The translations under genes and the position numbers were made by a program. A model generated the notes under the pieces. The model was not told where the DNA came from. It was given only the letters and a program-made list of their open reading frames with translations, and did not search any database. DNA of 14,910 nt. Origin: Candidatus Mediterraneibacter stercorigallinarum (GTDB lineage Bacteria > Bacillota > Clostridia > Lachnospirales > Lachnospiraceae). Location: NCBI GenBank assembly GCA_019116185.1, contig DXCD01000104.1:1-14910 (forward strand). The letters are read 5' to 3'. Below, piece after piece: positions 6,476 through 14,155 of this stretch; the first letter of the stretch is position 1, and the number at the start of each line of letters is the position of its first letter.

Positions 6476-6513
6476 AAATTATCTTCTATCTCGTAAATTA
6501 TCTGCTATCACCT
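6476..6513. repeat. Imperfect 19-bp tandem repeat upstream of nspC
   Basis: Two adjacent 19-bp units (6476-6494 and 6495-6513) both begin AAATTATCT and share a central CTATC. A partial third unit begins after them (AAATCC). They lie in the 129-bp gap between the dehydrogenase stop and the nspC start, which also holds a 6-bp stem (6555-6560 with 6577-6582) without a T-run. Function is unknown. Confidence 0.5.
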
Positions 6514-6586
6514 AAATCCATTCCGCCGCCTGCCCGGTTTTTCTTTAAATTTCCGGCTTAGAAGCGGACCCCCTCTTAAGCCAAAT

Positions 6587-7789
6587 TTACTCTACCAGAT
6601 CCGGGTTCTCGCTGATCTTCCACGGCAGCCCCCATTTATTGAGAGCCTCCATAAACGGATCCGGGTCGAACTCTTCCATATTATATACGCCCGGTTTCTT
6701 CCATACCCCGGTCATCACCATCATTGCCCCGATCATCGCCGGAACGCCTGTCGTATAAGCGACTGCCTGGGAACCCACTTCCTTGTAGCACTCCTGATGA
6801 TCGCACGTATTATATATGTAGAGTTTCTTTTCCTGCCCATCCTTCTTGCCGATGAAAATACAGCCGATATTTGTCTTTCCTTTTGTCCGCGGGCCCAGGG
6901 AAGACGGATCCGGCAGCACTGCCTTCAAGAACTGGAGCGGCACGATCTCTCTTCCCTCATACATGATCGGCTCTATGGACGTCATGCCCACATCTTCCAG
7001 ACATCTCAGATGCGTCAGATAGCTCTCGCCGAATGTCATAAAGAAACGGATCCTCTTGATGCCCGGGATGTTGAGCGCCAGAGATTCGATCTCTTCATGG
7101 TGAAGCAGGTACATGTCCTTTTCTCCAATCTCCGGGAAATTATATACCCGCTTGATCTCCATGGGTTCTGTCTCTACCCAGTGGCCGTCCTCCCAGTAAG
7201 AGCCTTTTGCCGACACTTCCCGGATATTGATCTCCGGATTGAAGTTCGTTGCAAACGGATAGCCGTGATCGCCAGCATTGCAGTCTAAGATATCAATATA
7301 GTTTATTTCGTCAAAATAATGTTTCAGCGCATAAGCGGAGAACACGCTCGTAACGCCCGGATCGAATCCGCTTCCAAGCAGCGCGGTCAGCCCTGCCTTC
7401 TCGTATTTCTCCCTGTATGCCCACTGCCATTTATACTCAAACTTCGCCGTATCTTCCGGCTCATAATTCGCAGTGTCGATATAATGAACGCCTGCTGCCA
7501 GACACGCATCCATGATCGTAAGATCCTGATACGGAAGCGCCAGATTCAGCACCACCTCGGGCCGCTCCTTTTTGATCAGTTCTGTCAGCGCTTCTACGTC
7601 ATCCGCGTCTACCTGTGCAGTCGTGATCTTTGTCTTTGTCGTCCCTTCCAGCTTCTCTTTGAGCGCGTCACACTTTGACACTGTCCTGCTGGCTATGCAC
7701 AGCTCTGTAAACACCTCGTCATTCTGGCAGATCTTATGGATTGCCACACTCGCCACGCCTCCGCAGCCGATTACCATTACTTTTCCCAT
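6587..7789 (-). CDS. Carboxynorspermidine/carboxyspermidine dehydrogenase (synthase)
   Basis: This 400-residue oxidoreductase belongs to the saccharopine dehydrogenase-like family. It condenses a diamine with L-aspartate semialdehyde and reduces the imine with NAD(P)H, giving carboxyspermidine from putrescine or carboxynorspermidine from diaminopropane. The N-terminal Rossmann motif is VMVIGCGGVASVA (residues 4-16). ALPYQDLTIMDACLAAGVHYIDT and the LLGSGFDPGVTSVF stretch are characteristic of this family. A GGAG ribosome site precedes the ATG. A short G+C stem (7806-7810 with 7819-7823) lies just before that site. The gene stands next to the matching decarboxylase, which strongly supports the assignment. 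Whether the acceptor amine is putrescine or agmatine cannot be read from the sequence; agmatine is the acceptor in the carboxyaminopropylagmatine route known from cyanobacteria. Confidence 0.9.
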   Translation of the reverse strand: MGKVMVIGCGGVASVAIHKICQNDEVFTELCIASRTVSKCDALKEKLEGTTKTKITTAQVDADDVEALTELIKKERPEVVLNLALPYQDLTIMDACLAAGVHYIDTANYEPEDTAKFEYKWQWAYREKYEKAGLTALLGSGFDPGVTSVFSAYALKHYFDEINYIDILDCNAGDHGYPFATNFNPEINIREVSAKGSYWEDGHWVETEPMEIKRVYNFPEIGEKDMYLLHHEEIESLALNIPGIKRIRFFMTFGESYLTHLRCLEDVGMTSIEPIMYEGREIVPLQFLKAVLPDPSSLGPRTKGKTNIGCIFIGKKDGQEKKLYIYNTCDHQECYKEVGSQAVAYTTGVPAMIGAMMVMTGVWKKPGVYNMEEFDPDPFMEALNKWGLPWKISENPDLVE

Positions 7790-7864
7790 TTTACTTCTCC
7801 TCTCCGCCCGTCATTTACCGGGCCTGCTGTATATTTTCACTGTATGTTCTGTCAGTTCACCGTT

Positions 7865-8722
7865 TTATCTGTTCACGATCGCGATCAGCATCTCTCTGAT
7901 GATCTTGCATGCTGCTGCCGTGGATGCTCCGGTGGGATCACAGGGCGGGCAAAGCTCGTTCACGTCACAGCCGATCAGATTTACTCTCCTGCACACTTCT
8001 GTCACAGCTTTCATTGCTGTGAGGAAATCCACGCCTCCGGGCTCCGGCGTCCCTGTCCCAGGAAATACCGACGGATCCATTACATCCAGATCAACCGTAA
8101 AATACACGGGCGCGTCCCCGAGCGTTTCCAGCACTTCTCCCAGCCCTGCCAGACTGAAGGGATGAAAGTCTGTATGCCCGCGCTTTGCCCAGTCAAATTC
8201 ATACTTCTCGCCGGAACGGATGCCAAACTGATGGATACGTCCGTTCCCCACCAGTTCCCAGCACCGCCGGATCACGCAGGCATGGGACAGTTCGACGCCC
8301 AGATAGTCCTCCCTCAGATCCGTATGCGCGTCAAAATGAATGATATGCATATCCGGATACTGCTGCACAGCGGCGCGGACACTTCCAAGAGTGACCAAAT
8401 GTTCCCCGCCGATCATAAACGGCAGCTTCCCGTCTGACAATATCTTTTCCACGCACTCTTCGATCTGCTCCAGCGCCCGCACAGAGCTTCCGATCGTCAG
8501 CTCCAGGTCGCCGCAGTCATAAATTTTATTCTCAGTCAGTTCTTTATCCTGGTACGGGCTGTATATCTCCAGCCCGTAGGAATCCCCCCGCACCGCTGCT
8601 CCCGCGAACCGGGTTCCCGGGCGGAAAGACGTGGTCGAATCAAAAGGCGCGCCGAACAGCACCACGTCTGCCTCGTCATACTCAGCGTCACATCCGATAA
8701 AATTTAATACATTTTTCTGCAT
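7865..8722 (-). CDS. speB: Agmatinase-type ureohydrolase
   Basis: This 285-residue ureohydrolase of the arginase/agmatinase family hydrolyses a guanidino group to release urea, most likely agmatine to putrescine. The binuclear manganese ligands are visible: H108 in GGEHLVTLG, D131/H133/D135 in FDAHTDLRE, and D211/D213 in TVDLDVMDP, followed by the family motif PGTGTPEPGG. Length is normal for bacterial agmatinases. A GGAAGG ribosome site precedes the ATG. It lies 56 bp after the spermidine synthase homologue and 75 bp before the dehydrogenase. Because it follows a decarboxylase and an aminopropyltransferase homologue, it could also act on N1-aminopropylagmatine, as in Thermus-type pathways. 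Agmatine is the simplest guess. Confidence 0.88.
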   Translation of the reverse strand: MQKNVLNFIGCDAEYDEADVVLFGAPFDSTTSFRPGTRFAGAAVRGDSYGLEIYSPYQDKELTENKIYDCGDLELTIGSSVRALEQIEECVEKILSDGKLPFMIGGEHLVTLGSVRAAVQQYPDMHIIHFDAHTDLREDYLGVELSHACVIRRCWELVGNGRIHQFGIRSGEKYEFDWAKRGHTDFHPFSLAGLGEVLETLGDAPVYFTVDLDVMDPSVFPGTGTPEPGGVDFLTAMKAVTEVCRRVNLIGCDVNELCPPCDPTGASTAAACKIIREMLIAIVNR

Positions 8723-8778
8723 TTTTCCTTCCTCATTCTCATCTGTATTCCACTTTTCCCCAAACTCACTCCCGCAGA

Positions 8779-9633
8779 TTATCTCTCTACATCTTCCAGC
8801 AGTTCTTCTACATATGCCGGAAGCGCAAACACGCCTGCGTGCAGCCTGGGCTCATAATATTTCGTGCGGATTCCTTTCAGTTTCCACGCCACCTTATCCA
8901 GGTCATCCAACGGATGGTATTTCTTTGACGCAAAGCCAAAGAGCCAGTGTCCTGACGGGTAAGACGGGATATGCGCCTGATATACCCGGCAGATGGGGAA
9001 TGTCTCCACGATCCGCTTGTGCATCCGCTGGCACTGAAATGCTTCTTCCGTATAGAACGGGCTCTCATTCTGATTGATCATGATACCGTCCTCGTGGAGC
9101 GCATTGTAACAGTTGCCGTAAAACTCTTTTGTAAACAATCCCTCTCCCGCGCCGAACGGATTCGGCGAGTCAATAATGATCAGGTCATACGCGTCCCCTT
9201 TGGAGCGGATGAACCGCAGCCCGTCCTCGTGGAAAATCGTGACTCTGTCGTCTGTCAGACTGTTGGCGATCTCCGGGATATATTTCCGGCACACTTCTAC
9301 AAGAAGGGGATCCGGCTCCACCACGTCAATCCGCTCGATGGTGTCATACTTGATCAATTCCCGGACCACGCCGCCGTCTCCTCCTCCCACGACAAGCACC
9401 TCTCTCACATCCGGGTGCACTGCCATGGGCACGTGCGTGATCATTTCATGGTAAATGAACTCGTCGCGCTCTGTCAGCATCAGATCCCCGTCCACCACAA
9501 GGATCTTTCCGAAATCCTTTGACTCCAGCACATCGATCCGCTGCACCTCGCTCTGGGCGCTGAACAGCTGCTCCTCGATGCGGATGGACAGCTTCACGCC
9601 GTCCGTGTGTATATCTGAAAACCACATTTCCAT
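8779..9633 (-). CDS. speE: Spermidine synthase (polyamine aminopropyltransferase) homologue
   Basis: This 284-residue protein of the spermidine synthase family would transfer an aminopropyl group from decarboxylated AdoMet to putrescine or a related amine. The Rossmann-like core shows VLVVGGGDGG (79-88), the acidic VVEPD (104-108) and HEDG (135-138). The catalytic-Asp motif is IIDSPNPFGAGEGLF (D155). In the Bacillus type this motif is DSTDP, so the second acidic residue is Asn here, and NQNESP stands where NQHESP is usual. The start at 9633 was chosen because AGGAG lies ten bases upstream. An ATG at 9663 would overlap the decarboxylase gene and lacks a ribosome site. The gap to the decarboxylase stop is 16 bp, so translation is probably coupled. 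No speD (AdoMet decarboxylase) lies in the window, so its aminopropyl donor supply is unclear. Confidence 0.88.
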   Translation of the reverse strand: MEMWFSDIHTDGVKLSIRIEEQLFSAQSEVQRIDVLESKDFGKILVVDGDLMLTERDEFIYHEMITHVPMAVHPDVREVLVVGGGDGGVVRELIKYDTIERIDVVEPDPLLVEVCRKYIPEIANSLTDDRVTIFHEDGLRFIRSKGDAYDLIIIDSPNPFGAGEGLFTKEFYGNCYNALHEDGIMINQNESPFYTEEAFQCQRMHKRIVETFPICRVYQAHIPSYPSGHWLFGFASKKYHPLDDLDKVAWKLKGIRTKYYEPRLHAGVFALPAYVEELLEDVER

Positions 9634-9649
9634 GTCATGCCATCTCCTT

Positions 9650-11098
9650 TCACACAAGCACATTCAGCCGCTCGATCTTCTCATCCTCGGGACCGGTCAT
9701 AGAACAGCCTTTTTCCTTCGCATAAACAATATAATCTATGATCTCGTCCGTGATCTCCTCTCCCGGCGCCAGCACCGGGATTCCCGGCGGATAACACATG
9801 ACGAACTCTGAGCAGATCCGCCCCTTTGTCTCCGGCAGCGGCAGGGATTCCTTCTCCGCATAAAATGAATCCTGAGGCGTCATGACCACCTTGGGAGCAA
9901 TATACTCCTGGGAGAGCATTCCCGCCTTGTCCTTTTTATAGCGTCTCCGCAAGTCTGCAAGCGCGGTCACCAGCCGCTCTACCTCCCGGATCCGGTCGCC
10001 GATGGATAAGTAAGCCAGGATATTTCCCAGGTCGCCGAACTCGATCTGAATATCATACTCATCTCTTAAAATGTCATAGACTTCGATTCCCGCAAGCCCG
10101 ATATCCAGAGTATGGATCGAGAGCTTCGTCGGGTCAAAATCGTAGATGCTGTCCCCGTTCACCATTTCCCGGCCGAACGCATAGTAATCCCCGATCTTGT
10201 TGATCTCTTCCCTCGCGTAATCTGCCAGGTCTGTCACCATCTTAAACGAGGACTCGCCCCGCAGGGCAAGATTCCTCCTGGAAATATCCAGGCTCGAAAG
10301 CAGCAGATAGGAGGCGCTCGTGGTCTGGGTCAGGTTGATGATCTGTCGGATATACCCCGGATTCATGTCTTTTCCGGTGAGGAGGAAGGAGCTCTGCGTC
10401 AGGCTTCCCCCTGACTTGTGCATGCTCACGGAAGCAATATCCGCCCCTGCTTCCATGGCAGATACCGGAAGGTCCTTTCCGAAATAAAAGTGCGTCCCGT
10501 GCGCCTCGTCCGCCAGTACTTTCATTCCTTTTTCATGGGCAAGCTTCACGATCGCTTTTAGATCCGAACAGATGCCATAATAGGTCGGATTATTGACAAA
10601 CACTGCCACCGCGTCCGGATTGTCCCGGATCGCCGCTTCCACGTCAGCGCGTTTCATTCCAAGGGATATCCCCAGCGCCTGATCCACATCCGGGTTCACA
10701 TAAATGGGCTTTGCCCCGCAGAGCACCATGGCATTGATCACGCTGCGGTGGACATTTCTCGGCAGGATAATCTTATCTCCCTTTTTGCAGCACGCCAGCA
10801 CCATGGTCTGCACAGCAGATGTGGTGCCGCCCACCATGAGAAATGCGTGCCCGGCACCGAAAGCGTCCGCAGCCAGTTCTTCCGCCTCTTTGATCACGGA
10901 TACCGGATGGCAGAGATTGTCAAGGGGCTTCATGGAATTAACGTCAATACTGACGCAGCGCTCGCCCAACAGTTCCGCCAGCTCCGGATTTCCTCTCCCG
11001 TGCTTGTGTCCCGGCACGTCAAAGGGCACGACCCGGTTCCTTCTGAATTTTTCCAGCGCCTCGTAGATGGGCGCTCTTGTCTGAGATAATTTGTCCAT
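9650..11098 (-). CDS. speA: Orn/Lys/Arg decarboxylase, probably arginine decarboxylase
   Basis: This 482-residue PLP decarboxylase of the aspartate-aminotransferase fold is the short Gram-positive type, like Bacillus SpeA, without the N-terminal wing domain of the enterobacterial forms. Visible motifs are DVPGHKHGRG (27-36), the GGTTSAVQTM phosphate-binding region (90-99), the DEAHGTH motif (197-203) and the PLP lysine K228 in SMHKSGGSLTQSS. The C-terminal small domain includes YPPGIPVLAPGE. ATG 11098 is preferred because AAAAGGA lies nine bases upstream; longer in-frame starts run into the leader terminator. Substrate cannot be read directly, but the agmatinase in the same operon points to arginine to agmatine. 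It heads the five-gene polyamine operon and is preceded by a terminator-like leader, suggesting control of transcript elongation. Confidence 0.88.
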   Translation of the reverse strand: MDKLSQTRAPIYEALEKFRRNRVVPFDVPGHKHGRGNPELAELLGERCVSIDVNSMKPLDNLCHPVSVIKEAEELAADAFGAGHAFLMVGGTTSAVQTMVLACCKKGDKIILPRNVHRSVINAMVLCGAKPIYVNPDVDQALGISLGMKRADVEAAIRDNPDAVAVFVNNPTYYGICSDLKAIVKLAHEKGMKVLADEAHGTHFYFGKDLPVSAMEAGADIASVSMHKSGGSLTQSSFLLTGKDMNPGYIRQIINLTQTTSASYLLLSSLDISRRNLALRGESSFKMVTDLADYAREEINKIGDYYAFGREMVNGDSIYDFDPTKLSIHTLDIGLAGIEVYDILRDEYDIQIEFGDLGNILAYLSIGDRIREVERLVTALADLRRRYKKDKAGMLSQEYIAPKVVMTPQDSFYAEKESLPLPETKGRICSEFVMCYPPGIPVLAPGEEITDEIIDYIVYAKEKGCSMTGPEDEKIERLNVLV

Positions 11099-11134
11099 AG
11101 CATTCATTCCTTTTCCGATAAATTCCCTATATGC

Positions 11135-11174
11135 AAAAAACACAGGCTTAAGTGCATTCCGCACCCAGCCTGTG
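11135..11174 (-). terminator. Leader terminator (attenuator) before the decarboxylase gene
   Basis: On the - strand, CACAGGCT (11174-11167) pairs perfectly with AGCCTGTG (11148-11141), followed at once by TTTTTT (11140-11135). An inner GTGC/GCAC stem can form within the loop. The T-run ends only 36 nt before the decarboxylase ATG and about 330 bp after the kinase stop. The position suits an attenuator in the polyamine leader better than a read-through block for the kinase. Confidence 0.7.
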
Positions 11175-11210
11175 TACTGTCATCGTCATATATTTATACC
11201 GCGTTATCAT
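11148..11210 (-). CDS. Possible 20-residue leader peptide of the polyamine operon
   Basis: An open frame starts at ATG 11210 and encodes MITRYKYMTMTVHRLGAECT. Its TAA stop occupies 11150-11148, and its last base is the first base of the terminator's 3' arm. The final nine codons before the stop cover the terminator's 5' arm and loop. The ribosome site is poor: only AGG touches the ATG, and a 6-bp hairpin (11214-11228) lies immediately upstream. An internal ATG at 11189 is also possible. A frame this short can arise by chance, so the call rests on its position. There is no match to a known leader peptide that I recognise. Confidence 0.3.
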   Translation of the reverse strand: MITRYKYMTMTVHRLGAECT

Positions 11211-11233
11211 CCTGACTGATTCTCAGTCTGATA
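11205..11233 (-). other. Stem-loop upstream of the leader peptide and terminator
   Basis: GACTGA and TCAGTC (11214-11219 with 11223-11228) form a 6-bp stem with a 3-nt loop. An outer TATCA/TGATA pair (11205-11209 with 11229-11233) extends it across a 4-nt bulge that includes the last base of the leader ATG complement. It could hide translation initiation of the leader peptide or act as a pause site. Confidence 0.4.
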
Positions 11234-11323
11234 CTTCTGTATTCAGATGTGACAGATATTGGACGTAGAGTCTATATAGCAAATATTTTTACTTTTACTA
11301 CTCTTATTGACCGTTTCACAAGT

Positions 11324-11343
11324 TGTGTATGCGTACATGCACA
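11324..11343. repeat. 20-bp near-palindrome in the polyamine leader region
   Basis: On the + strand, TGTG-T-ATG and CAT-G-CACA flank a central CGTA. Seven of the eight arm positions on each side pair, with one mismatch. The size and symmetry suit a dimeric repressor or activator site. It lies about 225 bp before the decarboxylase ATG. Confidence 0.35.
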
Positions 11344-11415
11344 CCAGGGTTATAAAGTAACCAACTTATAAAATTTGAGCTTCTAACTCAATCAATAATG
11401 CAGCCATATGCTGCG

Positions 11416-11447
11416 TAAAATATTTGCATGGAGAACGTTCCAAATAT
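11416..11447 (-). terminator. Weak terminator candidate after the histidine kinase gene
   Basis: On the - strand, ATATTTG (11447-11441) pairs with CAAATAT (11426-11420), followed by TTT. It lies about 55 bp after the kinase stop. The stem is AT-rich, with a small palindrome (GAACGTTC) in the loop, so termination would be inefficient. Confidence 0.35.
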
Positions 11448-11501
11448 CTGCTTTCCATACATGTGGTATGGTAACACATAATCCGGAATATTACAAGAAT
11501 T

Positions 11502-14144
11502 TTATTGCGCTTCTTCTGCTTCTTCCGATTTTGCCCTCTGGGCTCCCGGTCTCCTCGGGAACCGGATATTCACCCGGAACAGATCGCCGTCCAGATACAG
11601 TTCAAACTCTCCGCCCTGCATTGTCGTCAGGCTCTTGGCAATGGACAGACCCAGCCCGCTGCCCTCTGTACTCCTTGAGATATCCCCACGGATGAACCGC
11701 TCTGTCAGCTCGTCTGCGGAAAAATTAAGCTGCTGTTCTGACACATTTTTCAGGGAAAACATAACCTGGCTGTCATTCAGCGTAAGATCCGCATACACTC
11801 TTGTTCCGGGCATCGCGTATTTCGCCGCATTGCCGAAAATATTTTCCAGCACCCGCCACATCCGCCGTCCGTCCACATGAATGACCGCAGGTTCTTCCGG
11901 CATGTTCAGCACCACAGTCAGCCTGCGCGCCGCGAACTTCTCCGCCAGTTCTCCTTCTGTCTGCTGGATCAGCTCTCTTAAATCCATATCCATATATTCC
12001 AGGGTAATATTCCCGCTGCTCACTTTAGACGCCTCAACCACATCTTCTGTCAGCGTCTTCAGCCGCTGCGCTTTCGCCTCAAGAATGTCCAGGTATCCCC
12101 GGATCTTTTCATCCGCGATATTAGACCGCTTCAGGATATCCACATAATTTATAATAGAAGTAAGAGGCGTCTTGATATCGTGGGATACATTCGTGATCAG
12201 ATCTGTTTTCAGACGTTCATTCCTCATTGCTTCGTCTACTGCCCGGTTCAGCCCGCTCCCGATATCATTGACCTTCTCCGCCAGTTCTTTGTCCGCTCCC
12301 CGCAGACCGTTCAGCTCGATGCGGTGCTCCAGATTGCCTGACGCGATCTCCTCGATCCCTTTCCTGATCCGGCTCTTTGCCATCGCGCTGCTTAAGACAA
12401 ACCATGCCGCCGCTATGCTCGCAGCCAGCGCCAGAATCACCGTCGCGCCGGTATGTGCCAGGATCGCAAGCCACAAGATAAAGAGAAACGCCAATAATAT
12501 GACTCCCGCGCGCGCTGTCACTGACCACGCCTCCATCACCCGCCTGCCAAAAGAAATCACCGCACAGAGCAGGCTTCCTTTCCACATGCTCTTTGCTTTG
12601 ATCCTCCTGACAAGACTTGTATATCCCCAGAAGAAACAGAGGAAGGTGAACACGCCGTACATAAATACACTTGTTATGTCAGCCAGCCCGAGCCCATTCG
12701 TAAACAAAGCGGAATAAAACTGCGGTACGCCGCCATACAGCTCCGTGTAATAAGACACCGCGGTACTCACTTCCTGCCAGCTTCCCGCCACATATCCCCC
12801 GCCTATAGCAATCCATGTCACCACGCCCCACAGCAGAATCACGACCGCCGCGGCGATCTCTGTCTTCCACCGGTCAAACGCTGCCAGATGCAGTTCTTCA
12901 TCTTCCGGTCTCTTTCCGGCAGCAAACGCCAGCCATACTGCTGACACAAGAAACAGCAGCGCTCCGACTGCGAGGGATATGATCGAATATCTGAGGAAGG
13001 GGATATTCTGATCATAATTTATCTTTCCTTCATAGAACTGATCCTGGATCGGATAGGATGTATCAATAGCGGCCGCAAAAATAATGCCGGACTTTCTTCC
13101 TGTCTCCTGGCTTTTCACCGCTTCCCATTCTCCGGATGCCGATACATTCATATTCGTTTCAAAATCCTTCAGCTGCGGATACACAAACATGTACTTTACA
13201 TTGTCCCCGGATTTCATCTCCTTGAGATACTGCTCCGCTTCCTCATAACTATTATATTCACTCTTATTCGATTCCACCTTTTTCGTATCTGTATTAATGT
13301 ACAGATAGGTAAGGTTCGTGTTGCCTTCCTCCAGATAATCCCATCCGGACTGATATGACGCAAAATCCGTACTTATCGCGGCCAGCGTCATTTCAAGCGC
13401 TTCATAGACAGTCGTTAATTTTCCGTTCAGCGCCGCGCTGCTGTTGACGACCTGGAGAAGATTCTCCGCGCCCTGCGGCACATAATCTTCTCTCAGGCTC
13501 TTTCCGTAATTCCAGCAGTCTGTATACCATGTGCTTCCATCCTGCCCGTGGATCTTCATCCCGCCCACAGCGCCTGACGACGTGTAAGCGCCGTTTTCCA
13601 GCTCCTGGAGGTACAGTTCCTGGCTCATATATTCGTCATTAAATTCCATGACAAGTCCGCCGCTCCTGAAAAGCGCGAGGAATTCATCCAGGTAATAATA
13701 ATAGTAATCCCCGTCCGGTTTCTGGCACACGACCACCTCATTGTCACTGTAATTATCATCGCTGCCTTCTGAGAAGTCTTCGCCCCATTCCACCAGATCC
13801 CCGAGAGTATAGGCAACGCCCGAAGGATTATCCCCTTCTGCTCTGCTGCTCTGGTAGTATTCCATGACATCAATCACTTTCTCCGGATTGTAAGCCCCGT
13901 CCATCTCGAAAAAATCTTCCAGCCGGAACTTCCGGAACACCTCGGACATTGCATTAGCCACTGATGTCTGAAAATCTCCAGACTCTTCATAGGTCTGGTT
14001 TACCAGGGTCATGATCTCCGCCGGATTGACTGTGCCCGCCAGGGTCGTTCCAACAGCAAGGGAAGTAAGGAACGACGCTCCGCTCAAGACTCCCACGATC
14101 AAAACAACTGCTTTAACGACAGCCTTTCTATACCATTTATTCAT
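11502..14144 (-). CDS. Multi-pass sensor histidine kinase with large extracytoplasmic domain
   Basis: This 880-residue membrane kinase should autophosphorylate and pass phosphate to the response regulator encoded just upstream. One helix (about 11-35) is followed by a roughly 345-residue extracytoplasmic region (about 36-382) that I do not recognise. Five more predicted helices follow (about 383-408, 430-452, 488-512, 546-564, 567-586), then a HAMP-like linker (590-640), the HisKA motif with H655 in NVSHDIKTPLTS, and the ATPase domain. The ATPase shows an N box (ENIFGNAAKYA, 767-777) and GSGLGLSIAK (828-837). The usual DxGxG box is replaced by a KNVSEQQL-type stretch, as in many clostridial kinases of this group. 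Ribosome site GGAG is four bases before the ATG, and the gap to the regulator is 11 bp. The signal sensed is unknown. Confidence 0.9.
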   Translation of the reverse strand: MNKWYRKAVVKAVVLIVGVLSGASFLTSLAVGTTLAGTVNPAEIMTLVNQTYEESGDFQTSVANAMSEVFRKFRLEDFFEMDGAYNPEKVIDVMEYYQSSRAEGDNPSGVAYTLGDLVEWGEDFSEGSDDNYSDNEVVVCQKPDGDYYYYYLDEFLALFRSGGLVMEFNDEYMSQELYLQELENGAYTSSGAVGGMKIHGQDGSTWYTDCWNYGKSLREDYVPQGAENLLQVVNSSAALNGKLTTVYEALEMTLAAISTDFASYQSGWDYLEEGNTNLTYLYINTDTKKVESNKSEYNSYEEAEQYLKEMKSGDNVKYMFVYPQLKDFETNMNVSASGEWEAVKSQETGRKSGIIFAAAIDTSYPIQDQFYEGKINYDQNIPFLRYSIISLAVGALLFLVSAVWLAFAAGKRPEDEELHLAAFDRWKTEIAAAVVILLWGVVTWIAIGGGYVAGSWQEVSTAVSYYTELYGGVPQFYSALFTNGLGLADITSVFMYGVFTFLCFFWGYTSLVRRIKAKSMWKGSLLCAVISFGRRVMEAWSVTARAGVILLAFLFILWLAILAHTGATVILALAASIAAAWFVLSSAMAKSRIRKGIEEIASGNLEHRIELNGLRGADKELAEKVNDIGSGLNRAVDEAMRNERLKTDLITNVSHDIKTPLTSIINYVDILKRSNIADEKIRGYLDILEAKAQRLKTLTEDVVEASKVSSGNITLEYMDMDLRELIQQTEGELAEKFAARRLTVVLNMPEEPAVIHVDGRRMWRVLENIFGNAAKYAMPGTRVYADLTLNDSQVMFSLKNVSEQQLNFSADELTERFIRGDISRSTEGSGLGLSIAKSLTTMQGGEFELYLDGDLFRVNIRFPRRPGAQRAKSEEAEEAQ

Positions 14145-14155
14145 AAGGCTCCCTT

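Larger units (their letters stand above)
11099..11501 (-). promoter_or_regulatory. 400-bp non-coding leader region of the polyamine operon
   Basis: No protein gene of normal size was found between the histidine kinase stop and the decarboxylase start. The stretch is AT-rich compared with its flanks. It contains, in transcription order: an AT-rich terminator-like hairpin for the kinase, a near-palindrome at 11324-11343, several short inverted repeats (for example 11348-11362), a hairpin at 11205-11233, a possible 20-codon leader peptide, and an intrinsic terminator. I could not call a convincing promoter; the boxes I tested had poor spacing or poor -10 matches. Confidence 0.55.

Noticed and set aside
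6797..7288. 163-codon + strand frame opposite the dehydrogenase, and similar ones opposite speB and speE
   Set aside because: Antisense shadows of conserved enzymes with no start signals.
11099..11400. T-box riboswitch before the decarboxylase gene
   Set aside because: The conserved T-box sequence and the antiterminator TGG-type bulge before the terminator are absent.
12172..12717. 181-codon + strand frame opposite the histidine kinase membrane region
   Set aside because: Antisense to conserved HisKA and membrane segments; composition explained by the real gene.
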